Assembly (NCBI GenBank): GCA_024867545.1
Contig: JANFNE010000005.1
Coordinates: forward strand, 1,600,922 to 1,664,921
From: Phytopythium helicoides
Taxonomy: Eukaryota > Oomycota > Peronosporomycetes > Pythiales > Pythiaceae
Reading direction: 5' to 3'
Length of the DNA stretch: 64,000 bases
Shown in pieces: positions 1 through 12,777 of this stretch (within the stretch, counting starts at the first letter, position 1; each line of letters starts with the position of its first letter). The translations under genes and the position numbers were made by a program. The notes under the pieces were generated by a model, which was not told the origin of the DNA, made no database searches, and saw only the letters and a list, made by a program, of their open reading frames with translations.

Positions 1-3000
1 TGGAGATATATCTACCGACGGCGCCAGCGACACTGTGCTCCGATTTGTCATCGACCCATCTGTGCTACCATCTGAACGTGTTGTGGAAAGCACATCATCG
101 TTTTCATCCATGTCCTCATTTTCAGATCGTAGTGTAGATAAATGCTCCGGCGAAGCTCGGTTCGACGACTGGGCTTGTGATGGCTGCTGTTGAGCCCGTA
201 AACCAAGCCCCACACCAAGACCAATACCGAACTGAAGCATCTCTACTCCACTAGGGAGACTCCCCGCAGCTCCTAGTGTAGGCAGTGCACTACCGAGCGC
301 TTGAGTAATAGTTTCGATGAGCTGTTTAGTATTGCTGTCAACAGCTTGGCTGCTAGTACTATCGATTGATTGAGGCTGTATTTGCTTTGATGGTGACTTT
401 GATGATTCGCTATGGCTTGCATTCGTAGTTTGAAACTGAATGCTTTTTCGCGATGGTATTGCTGCCGCAGTACTGGACGGTTTTGGCTTGAACGACAATG
501 CTGGGACCTGAATTTGAGGTAAATCTTTTCGTTGCGATGCAATGTTTTGCGGTCGAGGCGATAACTCGACAGTGATGTCATGCCTTTTGGCGCTCGCAGC
601 AACCTGTCGTTTTCGACGCTCGACCTCTTCGGGCTCCTCCATGCTCTTTGTGATGAACTTTCGAACGCTTTGTGTGGCATACCGTGGTTCGTCTGCTCCA
701 ACGCCTAACGTGGCGCGCTCACCTACTCCGTCAGCGAGCACTCCATCAACATCGCCATCTTTCCCCCGGTATTTTTCTGCTGGAAGAATGGGTCGGATCC
801 AAAATGTCTCTCCAGTCCGCTTATCATACCAATACGCGACGCCGTCTTCGGTCACGAACTCCTCGTACGGATTTTCTTGCTGAAAGTACGCCCAGCTACG
901 ATATACGATGCTTGTACATAACCCAAGAGCACCGTCTGGGTCTGAGTTCTTCATAAAATCACCCGGTTGTTGCGCTCCTAGTGCAGTGAACACTTGGGGT
1001 TGATTGCGACTGGACTGACCAATCCATAGCAAGTGGATGAACTCAATGGGTGTATTTTCTCGGGTTGTCGGAATGCAAAATGGATAGTGTCGATCTGCGC
1101 GAGTCGTCATTGTTGGATTCATTGACGTGGAGTTGAGCGATAGAATTTCGCTCGAAGGGGCTACTTGGACCGCCGTAATCCCATCTTCGTAAACCGGTCG
1201 TGTGTCGACGAGCCAAAAGGTTCGAAACCCCATTGCTAGCTCTTCTCCGGTCTGTTCGACACGGTTTGCAGGGAATCGCTTCGATACATATAATGCCTCA
1301 AAATCAGTCTCGCTTGGAGTTACTCGCGTTGAGATCATGATGCAAGGTGGTCGGCGGATGTTGAGAGCGTGCTCGAGAGCTCGAAACACGAATTCAGGAG
1401 CGTTCAACGCGATTTCAAGACATGCAAATGCTGCATCGTAATCTTTGGACACCGTTGGTGCAGTGGATCGTCGATCAAAAACCACAAAGTTACCGAACTG
1501 GGCTGGTACGTACGTCGTGACAAGCATGTGAATGAGTAACTCAGCGGATAAGCCACCAACAGCGAGATTCCCGCGCGTAGGTTTTCGCCCAAACGTTGCA
1601 AACATCACAGTCACTGGGCGAACGACTTTGGTTCGCCGTGCCTTCGTCACACCAACGGGAGGGCTACAAGCTGCAATCTGGAGAACTGCTTTATCGAGCG
1701 CCGCTTTTGAGACACGAGCTGCCAAGCGCTCAAACCAACTTGCTATATGGCTGCAATCGATAAAAACATTCGGTACCGGTAGTGGCACGTCTTCGAGAAA
1801 ACTGGGTGTCGGCATTGGGACGCACCGTCTCGGTGGCAGCTCGTACTCACGAGGCTGATACAAGATGACGGGTTTTGTACAGTCGGTCTTAAGTATCCAG
1901 TGACGAAGTTGGGGGTGGTCGGGGTCAATTGTAATGACGTCCAGAGTAGGCTGCACAAAGTGATCAGACTTGAAGCTCTTCGCTGTGACAGGTGCTTTAG
2001 GATGAAACTCCCGCACAGACTCGGAGTACTTGAAGCACCATCGATTGTTTTGAAGCGTATTCTTCAGTTTCATCAGTGCTGGAGTAGAAGAGTCCGCCTT
2101 GGGGACTTGGCCAGCACGCAGCTGCTCGATAAATGAGCGAAACCATGCACGAGTGTGCATTTTTCGCCGCATCGTCTTATTCCATGCAACGCCGAGCTGT
2201 TCAATCGTTCGATAGATAGGATGCTTGCATTCTACCACAGTTACATAAGTTTTTCGTTGACGGTCGTACCGCAAGGATGCATTTTGCTTCATGAAGATCT
2301 CCTGAATCTCTTCGGCTCGGTACTTTCGTCGTAGCTGGTCCAGCTCCCAGTTTGCGCACATGAGTGCGCTCGCACTCGCTTTGATTTTGCGTGTTGCCAT
2401 GCGTGGATCAGTATGCAGATCACAGAAAGTGCCGGTGCTCGAGCTCCAGCAGTTGAAGCAAATCGTTTTCCCCTTTTTTGACGGCGACGTCGCGCCAGGA
2501 GCTATTCTTTCTTGAGGCTGGTCGTCGTCATTGATTGTTTCGTGATCCAAAAAATTGTCTTCGGAAGTCGGAGTGTTCCTTGCCCTCAAATCCTCACTCG
2601 AAAAGCCAGGGTCAGTCAAGTCTCGTATTTGTGGTGGATTTGCCAATGGATTCTTGTTCACAGCCCCTGGCTTCGATTTGGTTTTAGGAAAGCTCTTCGG
2701 GACGCTACCCGGCGCATTCCCTGCCCTGGGACCATTCATCACTGCAACGAATAATGGCGCGTCGCGCTTTCCTAGCACAATATCACGCTTTCCACTGTTC
2801 TGGTTTCCGTTTGAGCGACTCCGGGATGGAGACTGGTGTTGTTGTGGTGATCCGCCGGCACCATTACCTCCCCTCGTCGGTTTTTTACGAAGCACTACAT
2901 TCGATGCAAGGAGCGAAGAGATAGAATCGAACTTTGAGACTTGCAGCGCTTGGCGAATTGTATCCCGGAGCTTGCTATTGCGCGTTCCATCGGCACGAAA

Positions 3001-4306
3001 CAAGGTGTCGTTGACCTGCCAATCACCATTCGTTTCCCCTTCATTGTATAACTCGGTATCTGGACTCTGTCGACGATCAAAGACCCCTGGTGTGTCAATC
3101 GATTCGTTGCATCGCCACTCGTCGCTAGCAGCACTGCGCTCCGTTGCAATCGAATCGCACTCCCACACTGGTTGTGATAATGAAGAGTAATCAGGTCGAA
3201 GTGAGGGCAAACTTGACGGGGATTTTGTGCCGCTTTGAAATGACGCGGTGTTCGAACACTTGGTGGTGAGACTCGCAGATGGATAAACGCAACCGCTTGC
3301 ATTACGCGATTGTTGGGGATCGGCATCAGACCTCGCTGAAGAGCATGTACTGGACGACGGAGACAGCGGTGGGAGGCTAGAATAGGGATTTTCAGCGCGG
3401 GCTCGCGCTTTAACGGAGCTCGGAGATGCCGACGATTCCGGCCCTCTAGGATAACTCTTGCTTCCCGGGAGCCCAGGAAGCAGTTGCGGGCCCCCGAGCA
3501 GCTGCTGTGGCTGAAACCCAAGTGGTCGCTCCCATTGGCTTTGACCCGTAGCGCTGTTGTAATACCACACCTCACCCTTTTCTACATCGCGCACCTCGTG
3601 CCACTGATCCGTGGAGCTGCGATGATTGACCTCAACCGTTTCTTGCTGTGCAATGTGTTTCCGTTCGCGTTGGCGTGGGTGGTTCTTACGCGACAGATAT
3701 CCTCTGCAGCGCGCTTGAATCTGCGCGCGACGACGACCGTCACTACCTCTACTCAAATCGATCGCAGCTCAAACCCAGTGCTCTACACACCTTGACTGCG
3801 CTCACTTCCAGGCGGTTGGTCGCCGAAAACCCCTCAGTCACTGCTGCTCGCCTTCTCGCTTGAGTCTCTTCCTCCCTACGCGCGATGCGGTCCAGCCTCG
3901 CGTTCTCCTTTGCGAGCACATCCTGCTGCCTCTCGAGCCCGCGCTTGGTCGGCGACAGGTCCGGGTAGAACGTGTCTGCCGCCCTCCGCACGCGCGCCTC
4001 CTCTGCTGCAAAGTCGAACGGGTCCGTTCCCGCGGCCGCATGGGCTCCCTGGTCTGCCCTCGGCCGAATCTCCGCCTCTCCGCCCCCAGCCGCGTCTTCA
4101 AGCGCGTCGTCGCCCGCGTCCAGCACCTCGATGGTCACGCGCCGCTTCCTCCCCGCCGCGTTCCCCCGCCTGCTCGCCGGCTCCTTGACGAGCCGCAGCA
4201 GCTCGGCCGTCTCTGCGCGCAGCTGCTGCAGCGCCTCATCGTCCTGCAGCGCGTCGACGGCCCGCGGCCTCGCGCGGCCGTGGGCGTGGGCGCCCACCGA
4301 CGGCAT
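1..4306 (-). CDS. IQ/WW-domain protein, 3' end beyond window
   Basis: Predicted join complement(<1..3720, 3791..4306), a partial protein of at least 1412 residues. Exon 1 (172 codons) is an Ala/Arg/Glu-rich, partly coiled-coil N-terminus. The 70-bp intron (3721-3790, GTGTGT...GCGCAG) rebuilds a good IQ motif at the junction (VKIQARCRGYLSRK, about residues 171-184), which strongly supports the splice. A WW domain follows at about residues 213-245 (WYYN, then TGQSQWERP). Then comes a long Ser/Pro-rich region and a less biased C-terminal half. A second WW-like domain lies near residue 1120-1150 (AYWYDKRTGETFWIRP). The frame stays open to base 1, so the stop lies outside. IQ motifs bind calmodulin or myosin light chains, and WW domains bind proline-rich ligands, so a calcium-linked scaffold is possible. 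I do not recognise the family. The start at 4306 is the first in-frame ATG. Confidence 0.82.
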
Positions 4307-4484
4307 CCGGCGGGCTCTACGTGCGCATCCGGTATTATTAGTGCCGCCGCGGTCGCTTCAACGCGGACATGGCTACACCCCGCGCTAAGTAGCATACAAA
4401 CTTTGAGTGAGCTGTCGACTTTTCGCGCTCGTAACGCAAGTGGCCGGATGAAGGCACAGAGAAGCATCGGCGCGCAGAAGCAAC
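4307..4484. promoter_or_regulatory. Divergent intergenic region
   Basis: This 178-bp gap separates the starts of the IQ/WW gene (minus) and the SNAP-like gene (plus), so it must hold both 5' regions. I see no clear TATA box. The function is inferred from layout only. Confidence 0.4.
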
Positions 4485-5906
4485 ATGCAGCAGCGGGAGC
4501 AGCGAGACAGGCGGCTGGAGCGGCAGCAGCAGTCGCTGCGCGCCGTCGCGGGGGCGCTGGACGCGGCGCGGGCCACGGCGCACGCGCTCTCCGCGCAGTC
4601 GGGTGCGCCTACGGGTTTTGTCGTTCAGAGTTGGCGGCGGGGGCTCACGGCGCGCAGAGCAACTGGGGCGCAGCGAGCGCGTGGTGGACGAGACGCAGCA
4701 CGCCGTGGACCTGAGCAAGCGCGTGATGCGGTGCGTGGCGCTGGCAGCGAGGAGGTGGAGGCGGAGGCGGAGGCTCACGCGCGAGGAGTAGGGGCATGAC
4801 GTGGTCCGGGTGGGTCTACAACGCGTTCGCGGCCGTGCCGCAGCTGCCGGGGGCGGACGACTCGGGGAAGGACGGCAGAGAGGACAAGCAGGCAGAGGTG
4901 GGTGAGCGCGAGGCGCTGATGGGATGAGTGGCGAGGCTGCGGCTAACAGCGCCGTGCAGATCGCCATGGGCTTCATCTGCCCAGAGTGCAAGGTGCGCTT
5001 CGCGTCGCCAGAGCAGCTTGGAGCGCACTACGCCAGGGTCCACGACGCCAATGGTAATGGAAACAGCAGTGCCGGGTGCCACGTGGACGAGATAACGGCA
5101 AAACTCATGCTTGTGCTGTTGCTGATCGTTGGACAGCACAAGACCGCGGCAACAGAGTGGAGTCTCAGCGGCTGCGTGGCGCAGTGCAAGCAACGACCAA
5201 GACGACAAGGGCAGCAATTCAAGAAGACGCGCAAGAACGCTTCCTTCGTGAGTTGGAGCCGCAGCTCGCTGAGCTCAAGGAGGTATCGCTCGCGCTAGGA
5301 AATGCGCTCGATACCCAGAATGCGCAGCTGGACCGATTAGACACCAAGGTCGACCTCGTCAACCACAACATGAAACGCGTGTCGATTGACGCCAAGAAGC
5401 TGGCGGGGCAGAGCTTCACGATTTATTTCCGATTCCGATGTGCCTTCATGGAAACGAGATCGAGGAGATTCCTTCGAGACGCGGACGGCGAGGCGCTACT
5501 CGAGTACGTGTACTAACATCGTGTCGCTGACACGCCCTCGGCATGACTAACTCATCTCTGTGGTGGCGAATTAGCGCTGATATTGTTGGAGACGGCTGCG
5601 TCTTTCGCGCGTTCACGCTTGGAGAAGACACAGAGTTGTGGGGCTTCCAGAGTGAGCGCTCAAGCCTTTTTATGGGTATCAACCGGTTTGGCAATCTTAA
5701 GGTGCGAGGGTCCGCGCTCAACTCTTACGAGCAGTTCTCAATCGACCAGAAGGCAACGACGCCCGCTGTTTTGCCACGCGAGCTTCTTTGGCATGGGTGG
5801 ATGGGTCTCATTGAAACCGGACGGGAGTGTCACCATCATTCGGGGCTCCCACGAAAATAAGCAGTATGCAGCCGAGTTCAAGGTCGTCAATGTCGACGAC
5901 AACTGA
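4485..5906 (+). CDS. SNAP-25-type t-SNARE with C2H2 finger and beta-trefoil-like tail (frameshifted)
   Basis: Predicted exons 4485-4602, 4658-4730, 4792-4897, 4960-5053, 5158-5503 and 5575-5906; all five introns are GT-AG with fitting phase. The first SNARE helix spans exons 1-2 (LGRSERVVDETQHAV) and leads to the GMTWSGW motif typical of the SNAP-25 linker. Next is a C2H2 finger (CPECKVRFASPEQLGAHYARVH). A second SNARE helix follows (LGNALDTQNAQLDRLDTKVD). The last part resembles a fascin/beta-trefoil repeat (CVFRAFTLG, LFMGINRFGNLKV, WVSLKPDGSVTI). SNAP-25 relatives supply Qb and Qc helices for membrane fusion. The intron at 5504-5574 has donor GTACGT and a CTAAC branch-like site. The trefoil switches reading frame between about 5755 and 5800 with no intron that could explain it, so it is either an indel or a sequence error. 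The SNARE assignment is firm; the trefoil name is less so. Confidence 0.78.
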
Positions 5907-6014
5907 TGCGTCGTATTTACTTCAGTAGCGTTGAATCAATTGTATAAAGGCCTCAATAGATATTTCTGCAACTGACGGGACAGACAGACCCCTCCACATA
6001 TATAAAAACGCACA

Positions 6015-9000
6015 ATGCTTCACGATATCCGCCTCGCAGTCGAACCGTCCTCACGAAGCGAGGGCAATGACCGAGCAGGTCGGCAGCTTCGCGAAGCAGA
6101 ATTCGCAGTGGCAAGCGCAATATCAGTAAGAGAGCAACAGAAAGCGCGACTGATCTCCATGGTTCCGGTATTGTCTTCTGGGTCAACGAATGCAGTGCTC
6201 GATCAAGATTCTCAACGATCTCGGTCACTTCGTCCTAGCAAACCGCCGATCAACAAGCTTCATTTGATCGGTGATTTATTACTTTTACTACGAGCAGCAT
6301 CTGTAAATGTTGTCGAGAGGATTCAGGTGTGGAGACAGCAAGTTCATCAGGGCAAACCTCGTCCCTATATGTACGAGCAACAAAACTATCTTCTGTCGAT
6401 GTGTGACGACACGGATTTCCTCGATGAGGTGGGTGAATTTCAACCAGAACTCCTAGGCTATCCTCCTAACCTGCTGTGTGGTGCAATACACACAGACCCA
6501 GGTGTTAAGTTCTTGGCTCGGTTTCCGCTTCGACGTAACCCATTCATCATTCGAGAGTGCCTAGACCAAGACGACCAATCAGAATCACGCCAATGTTCTT
6601 CGAGCATGCGTTCGACCAGAGGTAAACCAGAAATTCCAAATCGGCAGAAGAGCAAATTGATAGCTGGAAAACATCAGACACCAAGTGCCCATCATCCATC
6701 TCCCCCTCCAGCTCAGTTGGTTCTCCCTCTCGCAAATATCCTGCCAAGTGGCAATACTGTGGATGGGGCACGGATTGAGGCAGCTCGAACAATCCTGTTA
6801 GAAGAAGAAAGCTTTTTCGGACGCGTCGCACTTCTAAGAGCTTCGAGTGACAGCTTGAAAAGTAGTCTCGAACTGAAAGCAGTGGTTGAAAGTGCCATTA
6901 ACCAGTATCAACACAATTTTCCACCAGAAAGCAGCTCCATCTATGATCAGCATTCATTTGTGAAGGCAAGCGCAAGGTTCGTGATCTTTGTGGTCGCAGG
7001 GCTTAAATTTCGTCGCACTTACACGCAACTTTATTGGTAAAGTACACTGGAGAAGGCTGCTACTCGAATTCTAGTTGTTCAAGCAAATGGAACGCGAGTG
7101 CTCACACATCTTCGTTTGCACGTAAGGTTGTATATACTCTCTCGTGAACTGAGATCAGTATTAAAAATCCAAATTTACTTGGGAGGGTAGGCTCGTTGGA
7201 TACATTCCTGCCGCCAAGAAGATCGCACAAAAGACCACAGCATTTGGTGAGTAGGTTTATCAGCAATAATTAGCAAAATGCTAACGCGTACCACTGATAG
7301 GCGTTGTCGAGATCGGTATCGCGAAGAGGTGCTCAAGAACTACGATGCGACCGAGTCCAAGTTGCAGGATGCACTGGATCAGCTTTCTATCACACTGGAG
7401 CAGCTAAAACAAGTTGCAAAAGATCAAACAGGTCGCTTGCACGAACTACAAGTGAAAAAGGTTAAAGTCAAAGTTGCATTTCGTGACTAGTTGTGGTAAC
7501 TAAAGTAATGATTGCACAGACACAGCTTCGCGCGGCTAGAAAAGCTGTAGGCATAGAGCATCAAATACAGGCGGACACACAAAAGAAGAAGAAGCGCAGT
7601 AAACCAACAAAAAAGTCTCGCCCACAAGTGTTGACGACGAATGACAAACACATTTCAGCAGCTACCACTACTGTGTCAATTGAAGCAGAAGTATCAAAAA
7701 TGCTGGCTGAAAAGCGCTACCAAGCCAAATCAGCTCTTGACGAGAAACGGGCGATTGCATGGCAAGAAAGAGGTCGTTTGGCTCAGAATTATGAGTTGAG
7801 CGAGGAAAGGGCTCGCGAAGATTTAGATAGGCGGCGAGCTGAATCAGCACTGATGAAGTATGAAGACGGGAGATCTCATCTATTGCGTTGTCAACTGGAA
7901 CGAAGGCGGCACCTCAGGGAGAAGAAAAGTGCTGTTTGCTCGCATATCGGCAACTTCGATCTACAAATGCTCGCACGAGATGAGCGGTAAACTATTTCTA
8001 ATTTCTGTGTACGAACAGAAACCTCGGGGGTACATTTTGGAGGGTATTCCGAATTATCGCCTACGACCCTGTCACTTCGTCGACATTTGAGCTTGTGATA
8101 TCCTTACGAGAGTTCGATTCGCTCGGGTATGGGCGCTCCAGAGATGGATTGGCGGCATTCTGTAAGTGGTTATGCCTACTGTATGAGAAGCGAAGGCAGA
8201 GATATCGACTGATATGGGCGGGGGCACCTTGTCCACCACCAATGCGTTCGCGAGACTATGACTCTACCCTTATGTGTGTCCACAAGGAAGGTCTAAAGCT
8301 GGGTGGAAATCCAGTTTATGCACTCGTGGCAGTCTATGTTCGAACGAGTGAATTAGGCACGCTTCGTTTCATAGTTGGAGGACTCAATGAGAACAGACTG
8401 ATAGAGCGGGCAATCAATGTGAGATTTTTGTTCACTTCGGACGAGTTTCAATCTCCACTTGATTACCATGGTGACGGTGGGAGATGCTTTGTTGAATGGA
8501 TTCACCATCGAGGAAAACGGATTCGGGAGCATATGTGGGATAAAGAACCCCAGCATTTCTATGCCGACCAGGAAGAGATTCATGCGGCAACTGCACATGC
8601 AATCTATACAGGCTCGACAATCGTTGAAAACAGAAATGTTCACGCATGTGTTTATGACACTAACACAGCAGAGTATTTCATAGATGTATACTTGGATGAT
8701 GGGTCTCATGAACCGTACCAACGTCTCATCATATCAAAATGCGAAGTTAATCCATATGGACTGCAATTGCCTGCAGCAAGCTTCGGTGACCTCCTTTCAT
8801 GTCTAGGTTATAGAAAGTCACGAAGGTGGCAATGAATCTGCCGAAAAAATAATAGCGTCATCGGAATATCCAGCGAGGAGAGCAACTGCTTCAAGCAAAT
8901 GGTTCAACAAGCTGACCAAATATGTCCGAGTACTTCGACTTGCTCGATTTGGCTGCAGAGTTGGGGGCTCCTTTTACTTGGCAACCATGCATCTGGTTCA

Positions 9001-10366
9001 GTTGAAAACTCAATTCCGCGCGCAGTTACTGATCGAGTTGACTTCATTATCAATTGATCCTATCGGTAGTGTGAAACAGTCTATTCAAATTAGTCTCTCC
9101 GACTACCTTCGATGTGCTGCTGTAATTCAACGACTCGATTTAACAGATGGCTCTTGTGCTCCGGAAGCATGCGCTGTTTGTGCAGACCGATATTTGGTTC
9201 TCCCATTACGCGAACATCAGCGTAGCGATTCACTCATTTCAAATCACCCTGGAGATGAAACCGGACAGGCATACTGCCCGGGATGTGAAGCAGCTCAAGC
9301 GGCCCGTATCTGTGCCCTTCGCGATTGTTTGCAGCTACTCGTAGCTCATATCGATAACAGAGTTCACGCAGAAGAATTCACGATCGCGATCGAGCTGTTG
9401 TACCGTGGGTATTGTGATGCATGTGGTGGTGGTTTACCCCCACTGTTGGTCGTTTTGAACGCTTGTCTCCCGTCAAGCACTTGTGAAGTGCTTGAATACT
9501 ATCATTTTCGATGTTTTGACTACAATCAAGTAGTGCCATCTTACATCTCTGAAAATGACAGGGAGAGAGATCCAAGTATTTCAAATTCATCCGGTCAAAC
9601 TCCTACAGATGAATTCCGACAGAGTGTTCTAACCAATCGCGTGACTATACTGACTGACGCGGCTTATGGATACACGATCGCAAGCGCGAATGCATTTACG
9701 AATGAGCTCTGTGCCACGATTTGCCCTGATGCCGCAGTTTTGCCGTTTCATTTGTTTTTTGCAATTGTTCCTGCTGCTGAACGTCCTCCACACCCGAATC
9801 GTGATCTGGATATTATAGAAGCTGTTGCCGCCATGCGAAGTGCCGCGCACCAACTCGGAGAAGTATCTGACGCGGTTCATATGGGCGACCACATTGGGGC
9901 GGGCGAAAACGGATTAGGCTTTGATGCCTACCTTGTTAAGGAAGCTTTACTAATTGAGGCTTTGCGCGTCGTTCTTGAGCCACACTCCGAGTGGAGAGCT
10001 CCAGGTGCAACCGTTGGATCGTCAAGTTGGAATACAGCCTGCGAAGTCCTTCAAAACCCTTGGCAACTCAGCCTGCATCTCCAACAAGTCGACATCTTTT
10101 CTCACACCTTACACACCCAGCAAGTTCTCTTGGCATATTTCAATCATTCTAGCTGGCCACACAGCTACGACGACGTTCGACCCATATTTCACCAGGTGTT
10201 GGCTTTTATGATGCATGTTGAACATATATATCGTTTCATTTCTGCTCGTGGTGGGCTATTATCAAACTGTAGCAATCAGCAACAAGAACAGAATCTGACA
10301 GACAAAGTCGAGAGCCAAAACGAGTGCAGTCTTTACGCTCAAACACAAGTGCTCTTTTTGTGGTAG
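6015..10366 (+). CDS. Large multi-exon protein of unknown function
   Basis: Best reconstruction: exons 6015-6976, 7043-7121, 7191-7246, 7301-7460, 7520-7986, 8019-8785 and 8814-10366, giving about 1347 residues with all phases consistent. The N-terminal third is Ser/Pro-rich. The middle (exons 4-5) is a charged coiled coil rich in Arg, Lys, Glu and Gln. Exons 6-7 look globular. A beta-rich start (GGTFWRVFRIIAYDP) precedes conserved-looking Trp/Cys residues, and four Cys in two pairs (CAVC near 9170, CPGC near 9280) could bind zinc. I do not recognise the family. The introns at 7987-8018 (32 bp) and 8786-8813 (28 bp) are far shorter than others in this window. The first is supported because both neighbouring frames close across it; the second could instead be a one-base frameshift. 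The small exons between 7043 and 7246 are the least certain. Two or more genes cannot be excluded. Confidence 0.6.
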
Positions 10367-10393
10367 TAATTGGTAAAATCGACTCCTCTCCAA

Positions 10394-12554
10394 TTACTGA
10401 GTAATCGTAGCTGAGCGTAGGCGGTTGATTGCTGCAGCCAGCTACAAAGGAAAGGTTCGGTCAGTGCTTTTAGACGACACCACAAATAAAAAGCTTAGAC
10501 GCAAACCTCAAACTTCCGCGGTCGCGCGTAGAAGCCTGATTTCTGGTGCACACTAATCACATCCAGCGACCGCGTGCGATCCATCTCATCTTCAATGAGT
10601 TGAATCACGTCCTATTGACAGGAGGCAGGACGCGCCATGTTAAATGATGCACACAATACGGACAAAACAAATGACGTACAGCGAGTGTCCGCTTGCCATC
10701 CATGAAGCTTCGAGCCTTCTGGATACCGTCCGCGATCGCTCGCACTTGGCTTGCCTCAACGATTTGCTCGACAGCACCCAAGTCTAAATCGACCTGTTCC
10801 ACGATCCATTTTCCGGTCAGCAAAGAATTCGAAGTTGAACCATCTAGACGCAAGACATACCTCGCCGTACTGAATCTTGTCTACACCACGCGATACTACT
10901 TTTCCAGTAACTTCGAAACCTCTCGCAAGAGGGATACGTGCCGTGAAACCTCCAAATGAGGTGTCTTGGCGAATTTCTCCGTGCTGTGACGCAATCTTTT
11001 TGGCCTCCTCGGTCACATCGCGAGGCTCATATGCGTCCATCATGATGACATGGTCAGCGACGGAAAAGTAGTCGCCAGCACCACCAATCACGAGGACAGA
11101 AGAAATACCACGCTGCGAGTACAGCGCGCGGACCTTGGAGATGAATGGAGTAATCGGCTCTTTCTCTTTCGCAACGAGCTGTTGCATCTTCCAGTCACGA
11201 ATCATGAAGTTGGTGGCACACGTGTCTTCGTCGATAAGCAGCGTCGTTGCTCCAACCTCCAGAGCCTCCACAATGTTCGCTGCCTGTGACGTACTTCCAG
11301 AGGCATCTGCAGTGGTGAAACGTGTCGTGTCTTGCTTGAACGGGAGGTTGTCGATGAAGGAGCTAATGTCGCTGCACACCACACTGCGAGAGTCCTCTGA
11401 ACGGATCTTGACCGCATTCGGATCCATCACAACGAATTCGCGGCCATCACGGGGAATGTGGTTGTAGATACCAACTTCCAGCGCTTTCAGGACTGTCGTC
11501 TTGCCGTGAAATCCGCCACCCACGAAAAGTGTGACGCCCTCTGGGATCCCCATACCAGTTACACTCCCGCAGTTGGGAAGCGTAAAGGATCGAGAGAGCT
11601 TCGGCGGAGACTTGAACGGGATGGCTTTGTCAGCGCTCAAAGGGCGGTCCGAAGCACCAGACTGCGAGGTACACAGTAGATGTCAACTTGTCAGCCCAAA
11701 GCATTGACCAAGCAAAAAAAAAAAAAAAAGTGTTGAATCCCAACCTCTCGGGGGAGGATCGCGCCGTCCTTAATAAACCCGACAAGTCCGGCGCTTTTGA
11801 GCATCCCTCGCAGCGCTTCCTGGTCTTCAATGGATTTGATGTGGCTCCACAAGTGCGCAACATCAAGACTCCGCAGCACCAGCGCGCTCTTGACCAGGCG
11901 CGGGAGCGTCTCCACGAGGATGGTGTACGCCCAGTCTCCGCAGATGCTGCGTCCGCGCGCAGGGAGGTTGATGTTGAACCTAGCCTCGACCGCTCCGCTG
12001 TCCGCCACCATGACGGAGGAGCGCTCGACGACATGCTGTCCCGGCGTGTCGATCGAGATGTCTCCTCCTTTGGCCCCGTGCCACGAGCTGCTGCTGGTCT
12101 TTGCATCCGCGCCGGCCTTCCTGGCAGCCGCCGCGAACTCGCGCGTGAGGTAGTCGCAGAGCGCGACGTTGCGCGTCTTGTCTCGGAACATGTCGGGGTC
12201 GAGCCCTGCGCTGACGGCGTCCACGATCACATGCGCGCGCGAGGGGCTCGCGTAGGGGTCGCCCTGGATGTGGTCGAAGCCGAGCGAGAAGCGCAGCCCG
12301 TCGCCCTCGTACGCGAACGCGCGCTCCAGCTCGTGGTAGGCGCCGTAGTTGCGGTTGTGGATGTCCTGCAGCACGCCACCCAGCTGCGTCCACGTCGCGT
12401 CCGGCGCCGCAGATCGCCGCGCGCCGCCGCCGCCGCGCCAGCCGCCACGTCCGCCGCCCTCCGCGTGGCCCGCGCGCTCGTCGCGCTCTCTGTCGCCTCG
12501 CGCGCGGCCGCGGCCGCCGCCGTACTTGTTGCGGTAGAACTCGCCGCGCCCCAT
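10394..12554 (-). CDS. ABC-class P-loop ATPase (DUF2791/ABC_ATPase type)
   Basis: Predicted join complement(10394..10441, 10507..10612, 10681..10793, 10861..11661, 11745..12554), 625 residues. The Arg/Gly-rich start (MGRGEFYRNKYGGG) resembles RGG RNA-binding tails. The body matches the predicted ABC-class ATPase family known from bacteria, archaea and many eukaryotes. A Walker A-like loop GGGFHGKTT lies near residue 318 and LLIDEDTCATNF, with acidic Walker B residues, near 410. ILPRESGASDRPL is restored exactly by the first intron (11662-11744), which contains a run of 16 T in sense. The short last exon ends in AAAINRLRSATITQ, as expected for the family's C-terminus. The biochemical role of this family is poorly known. 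It converges on the preceding gene with only 27 bp between stop codons and is divergent from RPC1. Confidence 0.88.
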
Positions 12555-12777
12555 TGCCGATCTGCGCGCGTCGAATGGATCCGAAAGGCCGCGGCGCGCC
12601 GCGCCTGCTGGTTAATATCCAATGAAATTTCTCCAAGTCGCGAACGCAGCCAATCGCAGGGTTCATCTGCCGCGGTTGGCTATTTTTAGCCTCTCTTTTC
12701 GGCCAATCGCGGACACGCCCGCGCGGCGCCAACCAGTCGCCTTGGCCAGTAGGAACCAAACGCACTCGGTCGGAAGC
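12555..12777. promoter_or_regulatory. Shared divergent promoter of ABC ATPase and RPC1
   Basis: This 223-bp gap separates two divergent start codons. It contains several CCAAT/ATTGG-type pentamers in both orientations (e.g. CCAAT at about 12619 and 12651, GCCAATCG near 12702). A bidirectional promoter is inferred from layout and these motifs. Confidence 0.5.

Noticed and set aside
2555..3190. 211-codon open frame on the plus strand
   Set aside because: Antisense to the IQ/WW exon, which is open over 3.7 kb and carries recognisable domains; this frame has none.
3860..4714. 284-codon plus-strand frame
   Set aside because: GC-rich shadow of exon 1 of the IQ/WW gene that runs across the next promoter and into SNAP exon 1.
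5997..6009. ATATATAAAA as a TATA box for the 6015 gene
   Set aside because: It ends a few bases before the ATG, too close to act as a TATA box for that start.
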